The notes under the pieces: model-generated | The model's database searches: none | The model's input: only the letters and a program-made list of their open reading frames with translations | What the model was told of the DNA's origin: nothing | DNA from: Pseudomonas xantholysinigenes | GTDB taxonomy: Bacteria; Pseudomonadota; Gammaproteobacteria; Pseudomonadales; Pseudomonadaceae | Direction of reading: 5' to 3' | Assembly: GCF_014268885.2 (NCBI RefSeq) | Contig: NZ_CP077095.1 | Span: forward strand, 2,981,501 to 3,045,500 | DNA length: 64,000 nucleotides | Made by a program: the position numbers and the translations under genes | In this document: in pieces, positions 1 through 8,667 of the stretch | Layout of the letters: each line of letters opens with the position of its first letter | Position numbering within the stretch: position 1 is the first letter of the stretch

Positions 1-500
1 TGGGCGGCGCCGATGCGCAGGCGCACGTAATGCTCGCCCTGCTCGACCCGTGGGCCTTGGCTGTGATCGTCGCTCAGTCGGCATTGGCCGCTGCGCAGGT
101 CGACCTCGCGCAACAGCCGGCGTCGCCCCAGCAGTGCCGCCTCCAGCTCGCCGAAATGCGCCTGGGTGGCGCAGTCGGCGGGCAGGTGCTCGACCAGCAC
201 GTCGAGGATGCCGCCACATGGCAGGCGAATGTTCGAGCGGTTGTCGCTGCCGTCGCCATACCGCACCACGGCCACCGCCTGGTTGAACTCGCCAGCGCCG
301 ACGCGCTCGAGGAAGTCTTCCTCGACGCAACCGCCGGACAACGAGCCGACCCAGTGCCCCTGGCCATTGACCGCCAGCAGCGAACCCGGCGCGCGCGGCG
401 CCGAGCCATAGGTGCAGAGCACCGTGCACAGCCACACCGGCAGCCCGTCACGGGACCACTGCGCGGCCTGGCGCACCACCTGCAGGTCCAGATGCTGCAC
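1..500 (-). CDS. XdhC/CoxI family molybdenum hydroxylase maturation factor (3' end cut off)
   Basis: The reverse frame opens with a GTG at 500 and is still open at base 1, so the C-terminus lies outside the window. Near residues 20-55 it carries the XdhC family hallmark: a Thr-Tyr-Gly-Ser-Ala-Pro-Arg segment followed by GSLSGGCVEED. XdhC/CoxI proteins bind molybdenum cofactor and help sulfurate and insert it into xanthine-dehydrogenase-type enzymes. The start lies one base past the stop of the cytochrome gene, so it is the last seen gene of a four-gene operon whose enzyme it should mature. GTG is chosen because no ATG sits near the gene junction. Family assignment is firm; the exact client is inferred from position. 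Confidence 0.85.
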   Translation of the reverse strand, partial: MQHLDLQVVRQAAQWSRDGLPVWLCTVLCTYGSAPRAPGSLLAVNGQGHWVGSLSGGCVEEDFLERVGAGEFNQAVAVVRYGDGSDNRSNIRLPCGGILDVLVEHLPADCATQAHFGELEAALLGRRRLLREVDLRSGQCRLSDDHSQGPRVEQGEHYVRLRIGAA

Positions 501-501
501 T

Positions 502-1713
502 TTAGTCCGCCTTCAGCTCGGCCAGCTGCTGGGTGCTGAAGTCACCCGGCAGGCCGCCCCAGGCTTCACGCAGGTAGTTGACCATGTCGGTCAGTTGCTG
601 GTCGTCGAGCTTGCCGGCAAAGCCCGGCATCGGCTGCATGCGCTCGAAACCGGTGAACTGCTGCTCGCGGATGCCCTCGACGATCACCTTGACCAGGTTG
701 CGCGAATCGGCTTGGCGCAGGATGGTGTTGCCCTGCATGGCCACGGCGATGTGCGGCTTGCCCTCGCCGTCGCCACCATGGCAACCGGCGCAGACGTTGA
801 GGTACTGCTGACGGCCACGCTTGGCGCTCTCGCCCAGGGTCTCGTGGGCCACGGCCTGGACCACCTTGGCCGCCGGCGGCTGGTCGCCGAGCAGGAAGGT
901 GGCCATGGCCGCCAGGTCGCTGTCTTCGAGATGCTGGGTGCTGTGGTGCACCACCGGGTACATCTCGTTGAACATGCTGCCCTGGGCGCTCATGCCGTGC
1001 TTGAGGAAGGTCGCCAGGTCGGCGTGGTTCCAGCCGCGCTCGGCCAGGTCGTTGGCCAGCAGGCTCGGTGCCAGGTAGCCGCCGAGCAGGCCGCCAGTCA
1101 GGCGCTTGTCTTGCTCCAGGGCGCCGATCGGGTTACGCGGGGTGTGGCACTCGCCGCAGTGGCCGAGAACCTCGACCATGTATTGGCCGCGCTTCCAGGC
1201 CTCGCTGTTACCCTTGCCCTCTTCGAGCTGCACGCTCTTGCCGTAGAGCATGTTCCAGCCCATCAGGCCCGCGCGCACGTTGAACGGGAAGCTCAGGCTG
1301 GTTTCAGGGGCCGGGCGATTGATCGGCGCCACGGTCATCAGGTAGGCGTGGATGGCGTCGGCATCCTCGCGCTTGACCAGGTGATACGAGGTGTAGGGCA
1401 TGGCCGGGTACAGGTTGGCGCCATCCTTGCGCTTGCCCTCGGTGAGGGCGGCGAAGAATTCGTCAGTGCTGTAGTTGCCGATACCGTACTGCTTGTCCGG
1501 GGTGATGTTGGTGCCGTAGATGGTGCCGAACGGCGAATGGATCGGCAGCCCGCCCGCGTAGGGCGCGCCGCCTTCGGCAGTGTGGCAGGCCATGCAGTCG
1601 GCGGCGCGGGCAAGGTATTCGCCGCGCTTGACCTGGTTTTGGTCGGCCGCCTGGGCGCTGAAGGCCAGCGCCGCGCCAATGGCCAATGCCAGGCCGTTGA
1701 AAACGCGCATCAT
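502..1713 (-). CDS. Triheme c-type cytochrome subunit of molybdenum hydroxylase
   Basis: 403 residues starting MMRVFNGLAL with a Sec signal peptide ending near AQAA (residues 20-23). Three haem-binding CXXCH motifs are visible: CMACH at 40-44, CGECH at 186-190 and CAGCH at 308-312. This is the layout of the alcohol-dehydrogenase/nicotinate-dehydrogenase type membrane-associated cytochrome subunits, which pass electrons from a periplasmic dehydrogenase to the respiratory chain. It starts 2 bases after the stop of the 2Fe-2S gene, so the two subunits and this cytochrome form one periplasmic electron-transfer complex. The start gives a clean signal peptide; the in-frame extension upstream overlaps the 2Fe-2S gene. 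The substrate is not determined by this subunit. Confidence 0.9.
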   Translation of the reverse strand: MMRVFNGLALAIGAALAFSAQAADQNQVKRGEYLARAADCMACHTAEGGAPYAGGLPIHSPFGTIYGTNITPDKQYGIGNYSTDEFFAALTEGKRKDGANLYPAMPYTSYHLVKREDADAIHAYLMTVAPINRPAPETSLSFPFNVRAGLMGWNMLYGKSVQLEEGKGNSEAWKRGQYMVEVLGHCGECHTPRNPIGALEQDKRLTGGLLGGYLAPSLLANDLAERGWNHADLATFLKHGMSAQGSMFNEMYPVVHHSTQHLEDSDLAAMATFLLGDQPPAAKVVQAVAHETLGESAKRGRQQYLNVCAGCHGGDGEGKPHIAVAMQGNTILRQADSRNLVKVIVEGIREQQFTGFERMQPMPGFAGKLDDQQLTDMVNYLREAWGGLPGDFSTQQLAELKAD

Positions 1714-1715
1714 GC

Positions 1716-2255
1716 TCAAGCCTCCTTGACCAGGCCGAGGTCGGTCAGCACATCGCGGGTCGCCTCGTAGTAACGCACGTAGCCCGTGCAGCGGCACACG
1801 TGATGGCCGAGGCTGGCCTCGATGGCGCCCTCCAGCTCGCTTTTGTTCAGCGGCTGGCGCTGGGCTTTCTCCACCAGCACCGTGGCGGCGTTGACGAAGC
1901 CTGGGGCGCAGTAGCTGCACTGGAAAGCGAAGCGATCGACGAACTTCTGCTGGATCGGGCTCAGTTCGCCCAGGTTACCGGCTTCGTCACGCTTGGCGTG
2001 GCCTTCGATGGTGCGCACCTTCTTGCCTTCGAAGTAGTGCGCGCCGGTGATGCAGGTGCGCACTTCCTCGCTGGTGCCGTCGGGGTTGTCGACGATCACC
2101 ACGCAGGCGTGGCAGATGCCCTGGCCGCAGCCCAGGCGCGAGCCTGTGAGGTTCTGGTATTCGTGCAGGTAGTCGATCATCGCCAGGTCATCGGGGACCA
2201 CTTCGGTGACGACGGATTGACCGTTGAGGGTCAGTTGCAGCTTGCGGTCAGCCAT
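1716..2255 (-). CDS. 2Fe-2S subunit of molybdenum hydroxylase (IorA/NicA-like)
   Basis: 179 residues. An N-terminal plant-ferredoxin-like domain has the cluster motif CGQGICHAC (Cys43, 48, 51) with Cys68 as the fourth ligand. The C-terminal helical domain holds the second cluster (Cys113, Cys116, and CRC at 154-156). This is the small subunit of two-subunit molybdenum hydroxylases such as isoquinoline 1-oxidoreductase and nicotinate dehydrogenase. The start at 2255 overlaps the stop of the molybdopterin subunit by 8 bases, which indicates translational coupling. There is no signal peptide of its own; known relatives are carried out by the Tat signal of the large subunit (inference here). Confidence 0.92.
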   Translation of the reverse strand: MADRKLQLTLNGQSVVTEVVPDDLAMIDYLHEYQNLTGSRLGCGQGICHACVVIVDNPDGTSEEVRTCITGAHYFEGKKVRTIEGHAKRDEAGNLGELSPIQQKFVDRFAFQCSYCAPGFVNAATVLVEKAQRQPLNKSELEGAIEASLGHHVCRCTGYVRYYEATRDVLTDLGLVKEA

Positions 2256-5079
2256 TGAGGGCCTCCTTGACGCGGGCGGGGGTGATGGGCAGGTCGCGCA
2301 CGCGCTTGCCGATGGCGTGGGCCACGGCGTTGGCGATGGCACCGACCACCGGGATCATCACCACCTCGGCGATGCCCTTGGATGGGTCGGTGGGCGACAG
2401 CGGCGGCAGGATCTCCGAGGTCTGCTTCCACACCGCGACATGCTTGGCCATCGGCAGGCGATAGCGGTTGAAGTTCCAGTCGCCCTCGCCCGGGCCACCC
2501 TCGTACAACGGCATTTCTTCCAGCAGGGCATGGCCGATGCCCATGGCAATACCGCCTTCGAGCTGGCCCTTGACCAACTCGGGCACCAGCACCCGGCCGC
2601 ACTCGACCCAGCTGTGGTGGTTGAGCACGCTGACTTCGCCACTGCCCTTGTTGACCTTGACCTCGACAATGGTCGCCACCGGGCTGTAGTAGGTGACCAT
2701 GGCATTGTTCAGCTGAGTGGCCGGGTACGCGGCGTTCTGCCGGTCCAGCAGGTGGAAGCCGGCGCTGGTCATCTGCGCCTTCTTCGCGTTCACCGCGCCG
2801 TCGCCGTATTTCACCGCCAGGCCATCGAGTGGCAGGCGCTCACGCACGCCGTCAATGACGAAATCGGCTTCGGCCCAGCTCCAGCGGTTGAATGCGTGCA
2901 CGCTGACGCCGGTGACCAGGCCCATCTCATGAGCCTTCTTGGCCAGCACGGCGAACGGGATCGGCGCCAGGCCGTTACCGGTCAGCTCACCGTTGACCCA
3001 CACCGCGTTCTCGCGGCGTACCACCAGCGGGTTGGCCTGGCCACCGAACGGCCCCTGGCGCCACAGCGCCACCGCCGCCGGCCACAAGCCGTGGTTGAAC
3101 AGCACGCGGGCCGCTTCGCGGGTGGCGTGGCTGAAGTAGAACGCCGAGTTGGTCGCCGACGAAGGCGACGCCAGCTTGGCCACCCAGCGCGGGTTGCGCA
3201 GCGCGGCGTCCTGCTCAGCCTGGCTCATCAGGTACGGGTTGCCGCTGGTGCTCAGGGCCAGCTCCGGCCATTCGGTCTGCGCGGTCTTCACCTCGTCGGC
3301 GGCGCGGCCAAGGAAGTCGCTGACCACGAAGGCCTGGGAGGTGGACATGCCCGTGCCCAGCTCGGTGCCGATATGGCGCAGGCTGATCTGGCCCTCGGCG
3401 TTGAACTCGATGGCCGCCAGCGGCGCCTCGGCGCCGGTGCCGAAGTCTTTCTGGGTGATGGCGAAGCCCACGCCGTACCAGTTGTCGTGGTCCTTGGCGT
3501 CCTCGGCCTGCTTGCGCGCCTGGCGGTTCTTCCACCATTCGTGCTGGCTGGCCTTGTCGAGGATCTCGTGCAGGCGCAGGGCACCGGCGGGCACCGCGCC
3601 CTGGGTGTTCTTCATGCCCGACTTGAGCGCGTTCTTGCGGCGCAGCTCGATGGCGTCGACACCCAGGCGGTTGGCGATTTCATCGACCATCATCTCGGTG
3701 GCGGCCATGCTCTGCAGGGTGCCGTAGCCGCGCATGGAGCCGGCCTCGACACCGCGCGAGTGATAGGCGGTGACGGCCAGGTCGTTCTGCGGCATGTAGT
3801 AGATCGACTGCGCCGCAGTGGCGCCCACGGCGGCCACCGACGGGCTGTAGTTGATGCGCCCGCCGCCGTCGACGGTCATGTCGGCACGGAAGATCTGGAA
3901 GCTGAGGTCGTTCTTGTCCACCGCCAACTGGTAGCGAATGTCGAACGGGTGGCGCTTGATACCGCTCTGGAACTGCTCGTAGCGGTCGTTGGCCAGGCGA
4001 ATCGGCACGCCTGCGCCGTACAGGGCGGCGACAGCGGCGTAGAACGGGAAGATGTTGTTGTCCTTGGAGCCGTAGCCGACGGTGTAGCCGGGGTGCATGT
4101 TCAAGTGCTTCAGGCCGAAGCGCGACGGCTTGATCATGTGCACGCACTCTTGCGCCACTTCGAACGGGCACTGGCTGGCGACAACGAAATGCAAGGTGCC
4201 GGTGGCGGCGTCGAACCAGCCGTTGCCGTTGTCCGGCTCCAGCGCGGCCGGCTCGATCGACTGGGTCTTGTAGCGTTCGTCGAACAGCAACCAATCCTCG
4301 GGCGGCTGCTTGAGCTGCTCGTCAATGCGCTGGGCATGATACATGCCCTGCTCGGTGAGGTTGCCGTGCTGCTTGGGCTCGGCATTCCACACCGGCTTGC
4401 GGGCGAGGATGGTGGGGAACAGCGGCGAGTCCTTGAGGCTGGAGAAGGTGTCCTCGTCGAACGGCGTCTTGCCGCCCACCCGCACGAAGCGGAAGCTGCC
4501 ATAGGGGTCGCGCTGGTACAACGGGGCCTGGGCGCCGTAGCGGATCGCCGCTTCGTTGAACTGCAGCTTGAGCTTGGCCTTGCGAAAGCGCTCGAAGTCG
4601 TGCCAGATCAGGATCGCCACCGGGTGGCCGATGAACATCGGCACCTGGCCGGGGGGCAACAGCGGGTCCGGGGAATGCGCTTCGGGCCAGGCGATGCCGT
4701 CCTTTTTCAGGTCATCGGCGGTGACGATGCGGTCCGGCTGCAGCTCGGCGCCAAGCAGCGACAGGTCGTAGCCGGCGTAGATGCGGTCGGCCTTGGTCGC
4801 CTTGAGCAACAGCGCATGGCCCTGCTGCTGCGGCCAGCCTGGCATGTCCTTGCTGCGGATGTCGCGGGCGAAGACTTTTTCGCCACAGACCTTGGACAGC
4901 GCATCGTTACGCACGCGCACCTTGCCATCATGGTTCATCCACTTCTGCGGCGAGGTGGTGACCTGGCTTTCCATCAGGGCGGCGAACGCCTGGCTGCCTA
5001 GCGGCGCCATGGTCACGCCGACACCGGCGATCAGCCCGCCTTGCAGGAACGAGCGCCGGGAAATATCACGGTTGGACAT
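2248..5079 (-). CDS. Molybdopterin-binding large subunit of xanthine dehydrogenase family (IorB-like)
   Basis: 943 residues. The N-terminus has a twin-arginine signal (SRRSFLQGG at 7-15), so the complex should be exported folded. Family landmarks are SMRGYGTLQ in the cofactor-binding region, GTELGTGMSTSQ, EGGIAMGIGHALLEE, and a C-terminal GIAEVVMIP..AIANAV segment that supplies the likely catalytic Glu of the GxxE motif. Size and the separate 2Fe-2S and cytochrome genes match the isoquinoline 1-oxidoreductase/aldehyde oxidase branch, which hydroxylates N-heteroaromatics or oxidises aldehydes. The start at 5079 is preceded by AGAGGA; longer in-frame starts upstream would bury the Tat signal. 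First gene of the operon. Substrate unknown. Confidence 0.9.
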   Translation of the reverse strand: MSNRDISRRSFLQGGLIAGVGVTMAPLGSQAFAALMESQVTTSPQKWMNHDGKVRVRNDALSKVCGEKVFARDIRSKDMPGWPQQQGHALLLKATKADRIYAGYDLSLLGAELQPDRIVTADDLKKDGIAWPEAHSPDPLLPPGQVPMFIGHPVAILIWHDFERFRKAKLKLQFNEAAIRYGAQAPLYQRDPYGSFRFVRVGGKTPFDEDTFSSLKDSPLFPTILARKPVWNAEPKQHGNLTEQGMYHAQRIDEQLKQPPEDWLLFDERYKTQSIEPAALEPDNGNGWFDAATGTLHFVVASQCPFEVAQECVHMIKPSRFGLKHLNMHPGYTVGYGSKDNNIFPFYAAVAALYGAGVPIRLANDRYEQFQSGIKRHPFDIRYQLAVDKNDLSFQIFRADMTVDGGGRINYSPSVAAVGATAAQSIYYMPQNDLAVTAYHSRGVEAGSMRGYGTLQSMAATEMMVDEIANRLGVDAIELRRKNALKSGMKNTQGAVPAGALRLHEILDKASQHEWWKNRQARKQAEDAKDHDNWYGVGFAITQKDFGTGAEAPLAAIEFNAEGQISLRHIGTELGTGMSTSQAFVVSDFLGRAADEVKTAQTEWPELALSTSGNPYLMSQAEQDAALRNPRWVAKLASPSSATNSAFYFSHATREAARVLFNHGLWPAAVALWRQGPFGGQANPLVVRRENAVWVNGELTGNGLAPIPFAVLAKKAHEMGLVTGVSVHAFNRWSWAEADFVIDGVRERLPLDGLAVKYGDGAVNAKKAQMTSAGFHLLDRQNAAYPATQLNNAMVTYYSPVATIVEVKVNKGSGEVSVLNHHSWVECGRVLVPELVKGQLEGGIAMGIGHALLEEMPLYEGGPGEGDWNFNRYRLPMAKHVAVWKQTSEILPPLSPTDPSKGIAEVVMIPVVGAIANAVAHAIGKRVRDLPITPARVKEALNG

Positions 5080-5662
5080 GGTTGATCCTCTGGGTAGCTC
5101 GTGGGCTGCCCATGCTTTTTCTGGTGCTTGAGAAACTGGAAGGGCGCGCACGATCACAAAATCTGACTATTAAGTCAAGATGACGATCAGCTATACCCTC
5201 CTCCAGTCAAGCAGACAACTTGTCGCGGGTAGGGCAGCCTTGCTGGCGAACCAGCCGACAGGGTGTCCGGCAGCAGGCCTCGAGGCTGGCCGAACCGGCC
5301 ACTACCTCCATCATCCCAACCGCAATAGCGCGCTCATGAATGCCTTGTCCAGATACACGAACAGGGCTGTCTTGCTTTACGCGAAATGCTTTCACCGTAG
5401 ATCGCTACGCAGGCCCTAGGCCTGTCTCGGAAATACGTTCTCTTTTGGCGAGTGGCTTGGGTGTTCGGGCAAGGCGCCGCGACGACTCATAGCACGGCTA
5501 TGGCGAGGAGTGGCAACGCCGGCCAGGGGCCCGAGACGCCGCCAAAAGTGAACAGCTCATTTCCAAGAAAGGACACTAGTACCTGTTATTTTTGCCAGTA
5601 GAGGTCAGGGTCGTAGTGGCTGTATTTTCTGTTGGCCCTCTTCAGCATGATCGGAGCAGACA
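5080..5662. other. Intergenic region upstream of the molybdenum hydroxylase operon
   Basis: 583 bases with no convincing gene. The half next to the hydroxylase should hold its promoter; ATCACAAAATCTGACTATTA near 5154-5173 is AT-rich but I could not fix a -35/-10 pair. The centre (5430-5563) is a palindromic element listed separately. Short reading frames here, such as 5180-5419, have no ribosome binding site or recognisable domain. Confidence 0.5.
5430..5563. repeat. 134-bp imperfect palindromic element
   Basis: The ends are inverted repeats: GAAAT..GTTCTCTTTTGGCG at 5430-5450 faces CGCCAAAAGTGAAC..ATTTC at 5541-5563. The GC-rich interior can also partly fold back, with the CATAGC/GCTATG centre near 5489-5501. 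I see no coding capacity. It looks like a dispersed, hairpin-forming intergenic repeat, but only one copy is in the window so dispersal is not shown. Confidence 0.55.
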
Positions 5663-6076
5663 ATGACTGACCCAAGCGAGCAGGCTCGAATATCTATCGA
5701 CAGTCAAAGGGTTACCGCAAAACCTATCAATCGAGCCACTTATATCTCTGCCCCCCTCCAATTCACAGTGAGAAGAAAGATGGCACAGCTGCCCCCCCAT
5801 ATATTGTTTCTCCTTGCCGGTTCCTATTTTTCCCGCGGTGGTGGAACAGTTGGACGATCATCGAGCCTCTGTGGGACAGCACAGGCAAATACCGAGATTT
5901 CCATTCGCGAGAATGGCCTCGAATTAACCAAGGCGCGCGTCGATGAACACGCTTACTGGGAAGCTAAACTCAATGGACTTACTGAAGGCACCCACGTCCT
6001 CACCGCAGTCGGCCTTTATGCAGACTCCCCCGAATCCGCAACCTTCAGCTTCTCGGTGACCTATAACGGCCCATGA
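5663..6076 (+). CDS. Small hypothetical protein with Ig-like C-terminal segment, possible relic
   Basis: 137 residues starting at ATG 5663 with GGAGCAG upstream. The first half is nondescript and has no signal peptide. The C-terminal part (about residues 68-137: GTAQANTEISIREN, then EGTHVLTAVGLY..SATFSFSVTY) resembles the beta-strand pattern of bacterial Ig-like repeats found near the ends of large pseudomonad surface proteins. Base composition is more AT-rich than the neighbours. It may be a real small gene or the surviving tail of a deleted large Ig-repeat protein. No domain is complete enough to assign a function. Confidence 0.45.
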   Translation: MTDPSEQARISIDSQRVTAKPINRATYISAPLQFTVRRKMAQLPPHILFLLAGSYFSRGGGTVGRSSSLCGTAQANTEISIRENGLELTKARVDEHAYWEAKLNGLTEGTHVLTAVGLYADSPESATFSFSVTYNGP

Positions 6077-6143
6077 GGTGCAGCAGACTACTGGGCGGGA
6101 GCGGATGCTGCTGCGTCCCACCCAGCCTTGGAGAACTCGGTGC

Positions 6144-7286
6144 CTAGCGGCTGATACGGGCCACCTGCCACAGTCGCGCCACATCGGCTGCACGCGCCTT
6201 GAGCAGTGCGCCAGCCTCGGCACAGGCCTGCTCCAGGCTCATCGGCCCACTGGCCAGGGCGAACGCGGCATCGATGCCGTAGGCATACAACTGCTCGTAA
6301 CCCGCGCCCAGGGTTCCAGCCAACACCACCACCGGCACGCCATGGCGCTTGGCCACCCGCGCCACGCCCAGCGGGGTCTTGCCGCGCAGGGTCTGGGCAT
6401 CGAAACGGCCCTCGCCGGTGATCACCAGATCGGCGCCCTGCACCAGAGCCTCCAGCCCGGCCAGTTCGGCGACCACTTCAACCCCGGGGCGGAATCGCGC
6501 GCCCATGAACGCCTTGGCGGCAAAGCCCATGCCGCCGGCCGCGCCACTGCCCGGCTCGTCGCGCACATCCTTGCCCAACAACCGTACGCAATGGTCGGCG
6601 AAATGGCTCAAGGCCTGGTCCAGCGCCTGAACCTGAGCGGGGCTGGCGCCCTTCTGCGGGCCGAAGATCGCCGAGGCGCCATTGGCGCCACACAGCGGGT
6701 TGTCGACATCGGCGGCGACCTCCACTTGCACGTGGGCCAGCCGTGGGTCGAGCGCGCTGGCGTCGATACGTGCCAACTGCGCCAAGGCCAAGCCACCCTC
6801 CTCCAGCGGTTCGCCCGCGGCGTCGTACAACCGCAGGCCCAGCGCGCGCAACATGCCACTGCCAGCGTCGTTGGTGGCGCTGCCACCGATAGCCAGGACG
6901 ATGCGCCGGGCGCCGGCTGCCAGGGCTGCGCCGACCAGCTCGCCGGTGCCCCAGGTGCTGCTGCGACAGGCATCGCGTTGGGCGTTGGGGACCAGTTGGA
7001 TACCGCTGGCCTCGGCCATTTCGATCACGGCAGTGTGGCTCTCCGGCAACCAGCCCCAACTGGCCTGCACGGGTTCGCCCAACGGGCCGCGCACCCACTG
7101 GCGACGCTGCTCGCCGTGGCTGGCGGCGACGATAGCGGCCATGGTGCCCTCGCCCCCATCGGCCATGGGGCATTCGCGCAACTCGGCCGTCGGCCAGACT
7201 TCGGCCAAGCCGCTGGCGATGGCCTGGGCGACGCTGGCAGCATCGAGGCTGTCCTTGAACGAGTCGGGGGCGATGACGATTTTCAT
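6144..7286 (-). CDS. Glycerate kinase (glycerate 2-kinase family, GarK/GlxK)
   Basis: 380 residues, the usual length of the GarK/GlxK family. It begins MKIVIAPDSFKDSL, the family's N-terminal signature, and has MADGGEGTMAA at 41-51 and a Gly-rich AIGGSATNDAGSGML stretch. These enzymes phosphorylate D-glycerate to 2-phosphoglycerate with ATP in the cytosol, the last step of glyoxylate/tartronate and sugar-diacid use. The start has CAGGAG nine bases upstream. The neighbouring gene is a CdaR-type sugar-diacid regulator, followed by a divergent MFS carrier, which together suggest a small glycerate or aldarate utilisation locus. Confidence 0.93.
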   Translation of the reverse strand: MKIVIAPDSFKDSLDAASVAQAIASGLAEVWPTAELRECPMADGGEGTMAAIVAASHGEQRRQWVRGPLGEPVQASWGWLPESHTAVIEMAEASGIQLVPNAQRDACRSSTWGTGELVGAALAAGARRIVLAIGGSATNDAGSGMLRALGLRLYDAAGEPLEEGGLALAQLARIDASALDPRLAHVQVEVAADVDNPLCGANGASAIFGPQKGASPAQVQALDQALSHFADHCVRLLGKDVRDEPGSGAAGGMGFAAKAFMGARFRPGVEVVAELAGLEALVQGADLVITGEGRFDAQTLRGKTPLGVARVAKRHGVPVVVLAGTLGAGYEQLYAYGIDAAFALASGPMSLEQACAEAGALLKARAADVARLWQVARISR

Positions 7287-7414
7287 GGGGATTCTCCTGT
7301 CCTGTTACCGCGCATGCTGACAGGTGCGCGGCAGCGCGGCCTCGGTCGTATGCACAAAAAGCCCAGGAGATCGTTTGGGCGAATGCCTGGCGCCCCCAGG
7401 ATGGCGACGCCTGG

Positions 7415-8512
7415 TCAATCGACGGGCAGCAGTTGTAAACCCAGGTACAAGCTGAGCATCCCCTCCATCCGCAGCGGGTCCACCTCGCCCACCTCGGCGA
7501 TCCGCTCCAACCGATAGCGCAAGCTGTTGCGGTGAATCCCCAGCGCATCGGCGCACGCCTGGCTCTGGCCGTCATGGGCGCACCAGGCGCGCAGAGTGGC
7601 GAGCAATTGGCCGCTGGTGTCCTTGGCGCGGATGCGCTGCAGCGGTTCGAGCAACTCATCCAGCGCGTCATCGTTGCGGTGGCGCCACAACAGCGCCGGC
7701 AAACGATAGCGGGCCAGGTTCAGCAAGCGTTCGGCGGGCAGTACTTCACGGCCATAGGCCAGCAGGTCACGCACCCGGCGATAGCCCCGGCGCAATTGCT
7801 CGAGGCTGTGCGCCGGGCTGCCCAAGGCCAGACGCTCGACCGCCCAGCCATGACGTTGCAGGCGCTCGAGCAGGCGCGGCTCGTCCAACTGCGCCCCCGC
7901 CGGACGGCACCACAGCAACGACTGGCGCGCCGGGCTGACGCACCAGCTATCCGGGTAGCGGCTCATCAACCAGGCCGACAACGCCTCGGCCGGCGGCCCG
8001 GATTGCAACTCGAACAGACAGGGAACGCGTGGCAGGTTGGGTTTCAGGCCTAGTTGCTGCGCCTCATCGACCAGGCGTGGCGACTCGCCGCTGCCGCCCA
8101 GCAGCAAGGCCAGCAAGTCGTCGCAGCGCTGCCGGCGCCATTGCTGCTCCACCTGCAGGTGACGCTGGGCCAGGAGCATCTCGGCGGTCATGCGCACCAG
8201 TTCGCCATAGGTGCGCAGTTGCTGCGGATCGCCGGTCAGGCCCAGCACGCCGATCAGCCGGCCATCGAGCATCAACGGCAGGTTGACTCCGGGCTGCACG
8301 CCCTTCAGGCATTTGGCCGCCTCGCCGTCGAGCTCGACGATGCGCCCATTGGCCAGCACCAGTTGGGCACCTTCATGGCGGGTGTTGATGCGCTCGGGCT
8401 CGCCGCTGCCGAGGATCAGCCCCTGACTGTCCATCACATTGACGTTGCACGGCAGGATGGCCATCGCCCGGTCGACGATATCCTGGGCCAGGTCGTGGTC
8501 CAGTTCGAACAT
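7415..8512 (-). CDS. CdaR-type (sugar diacid) transcriptional regulator
   Basis: 365 residues. The N-terminal domain (MFELDHDLAQDIVDRAMAIL..NVMDSQGLILGSG) is the putative sugar-diacid recognition domain of CdaR/SdaR. The C-terminus (ACADALGIHRNSLRYRLERI) is the PucR-type helix-turn-helix. Family members sense glycerate, glucarate or galactarate and activate catabolic genes. The start at 8512 gives the canonical family N-terminus; the longer frame adds a Cys-rich tail not expected for the family. It is 128 bp upstream of the glycerate kinase on the same strand and divergent from the MFS gene, so it probably controls both. A palindrome at 8564-8577 lies in the divergent promoter. Confidence 0.9.
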   Translation of the reverse strand: MFELDHDLAQDIVDRAMAILPCNVNVMDSQGLILGSGEPERINTRHEGAQLVLANGRIVELDGEAAKCLKGVQPGVNLPLMLDGRLIGVLGLTGDPQQLRTYGELVRMTAEMLLAQRHLQVEQQWRRQRCDDLLALLLGGSGESPRLVDEAQQLGLKPNLPRVPCLFELQSGPPAEALSAWLMSRYPDSWCVSPARQSLLWCRPAGAQLDEPRLLERLQRHGWAVERLALGSPAHSLEQLRRGYRRVRDLLAYGREVLPAERLLNLARYRLPALLWRHRNDDALDELLEPLQRIRAKDTSGQLLATLRAWCAHDGQSQACADALGIHRNSLRYRLERIAEVGEVDPLRMEGMLSLYLGLQLLPVD

Positions 8513-8563
8513 GCAGAAGATCCTCAGGCTTTGGTCGGCGGCACAGCAGCCAGGTGCCGACGC

Positions 8564-8577
8564 TGTGCAAAAGCACA
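8564..8577. promoter_or_regulatory. Candidate CdaR operator
   Basis: A perfect palindrome TGTGCAAAAGCACA sits between the divergent cdaR-like and MFS genes. A related half (ATGCACAAAAAG) occurs at about 7350-7361, upstream of the glycerate kinase. The placement suits an autoregulated activator site. The link to CdaR is inference. Confidence 0.45.
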
Positions 8578-8667
8578 AAGACAGCCGCGCTACACTCCCC
8601 GAGACTTTTCATGGCGAGCGCCGGCACAGGCGACGCGGCGATAACCATAACAACAGAGAACCCGATC

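Noticed and set aside
2224..5001. 925-codon plus-strand open frame opposite the molybdopterin subunit
   Set aside because: It lies entirely antisense to a gene with clear Tat signal and family motifs, has no domain, and is Val/Ala/His/Gln-rich as expected for a GC-rich shadow frame. Similar antisense frames at 412-1770, 6078-7517, 11449-12660, 43064-44833, 48313-50508 and 59019-60881 were dropped for the same reason.
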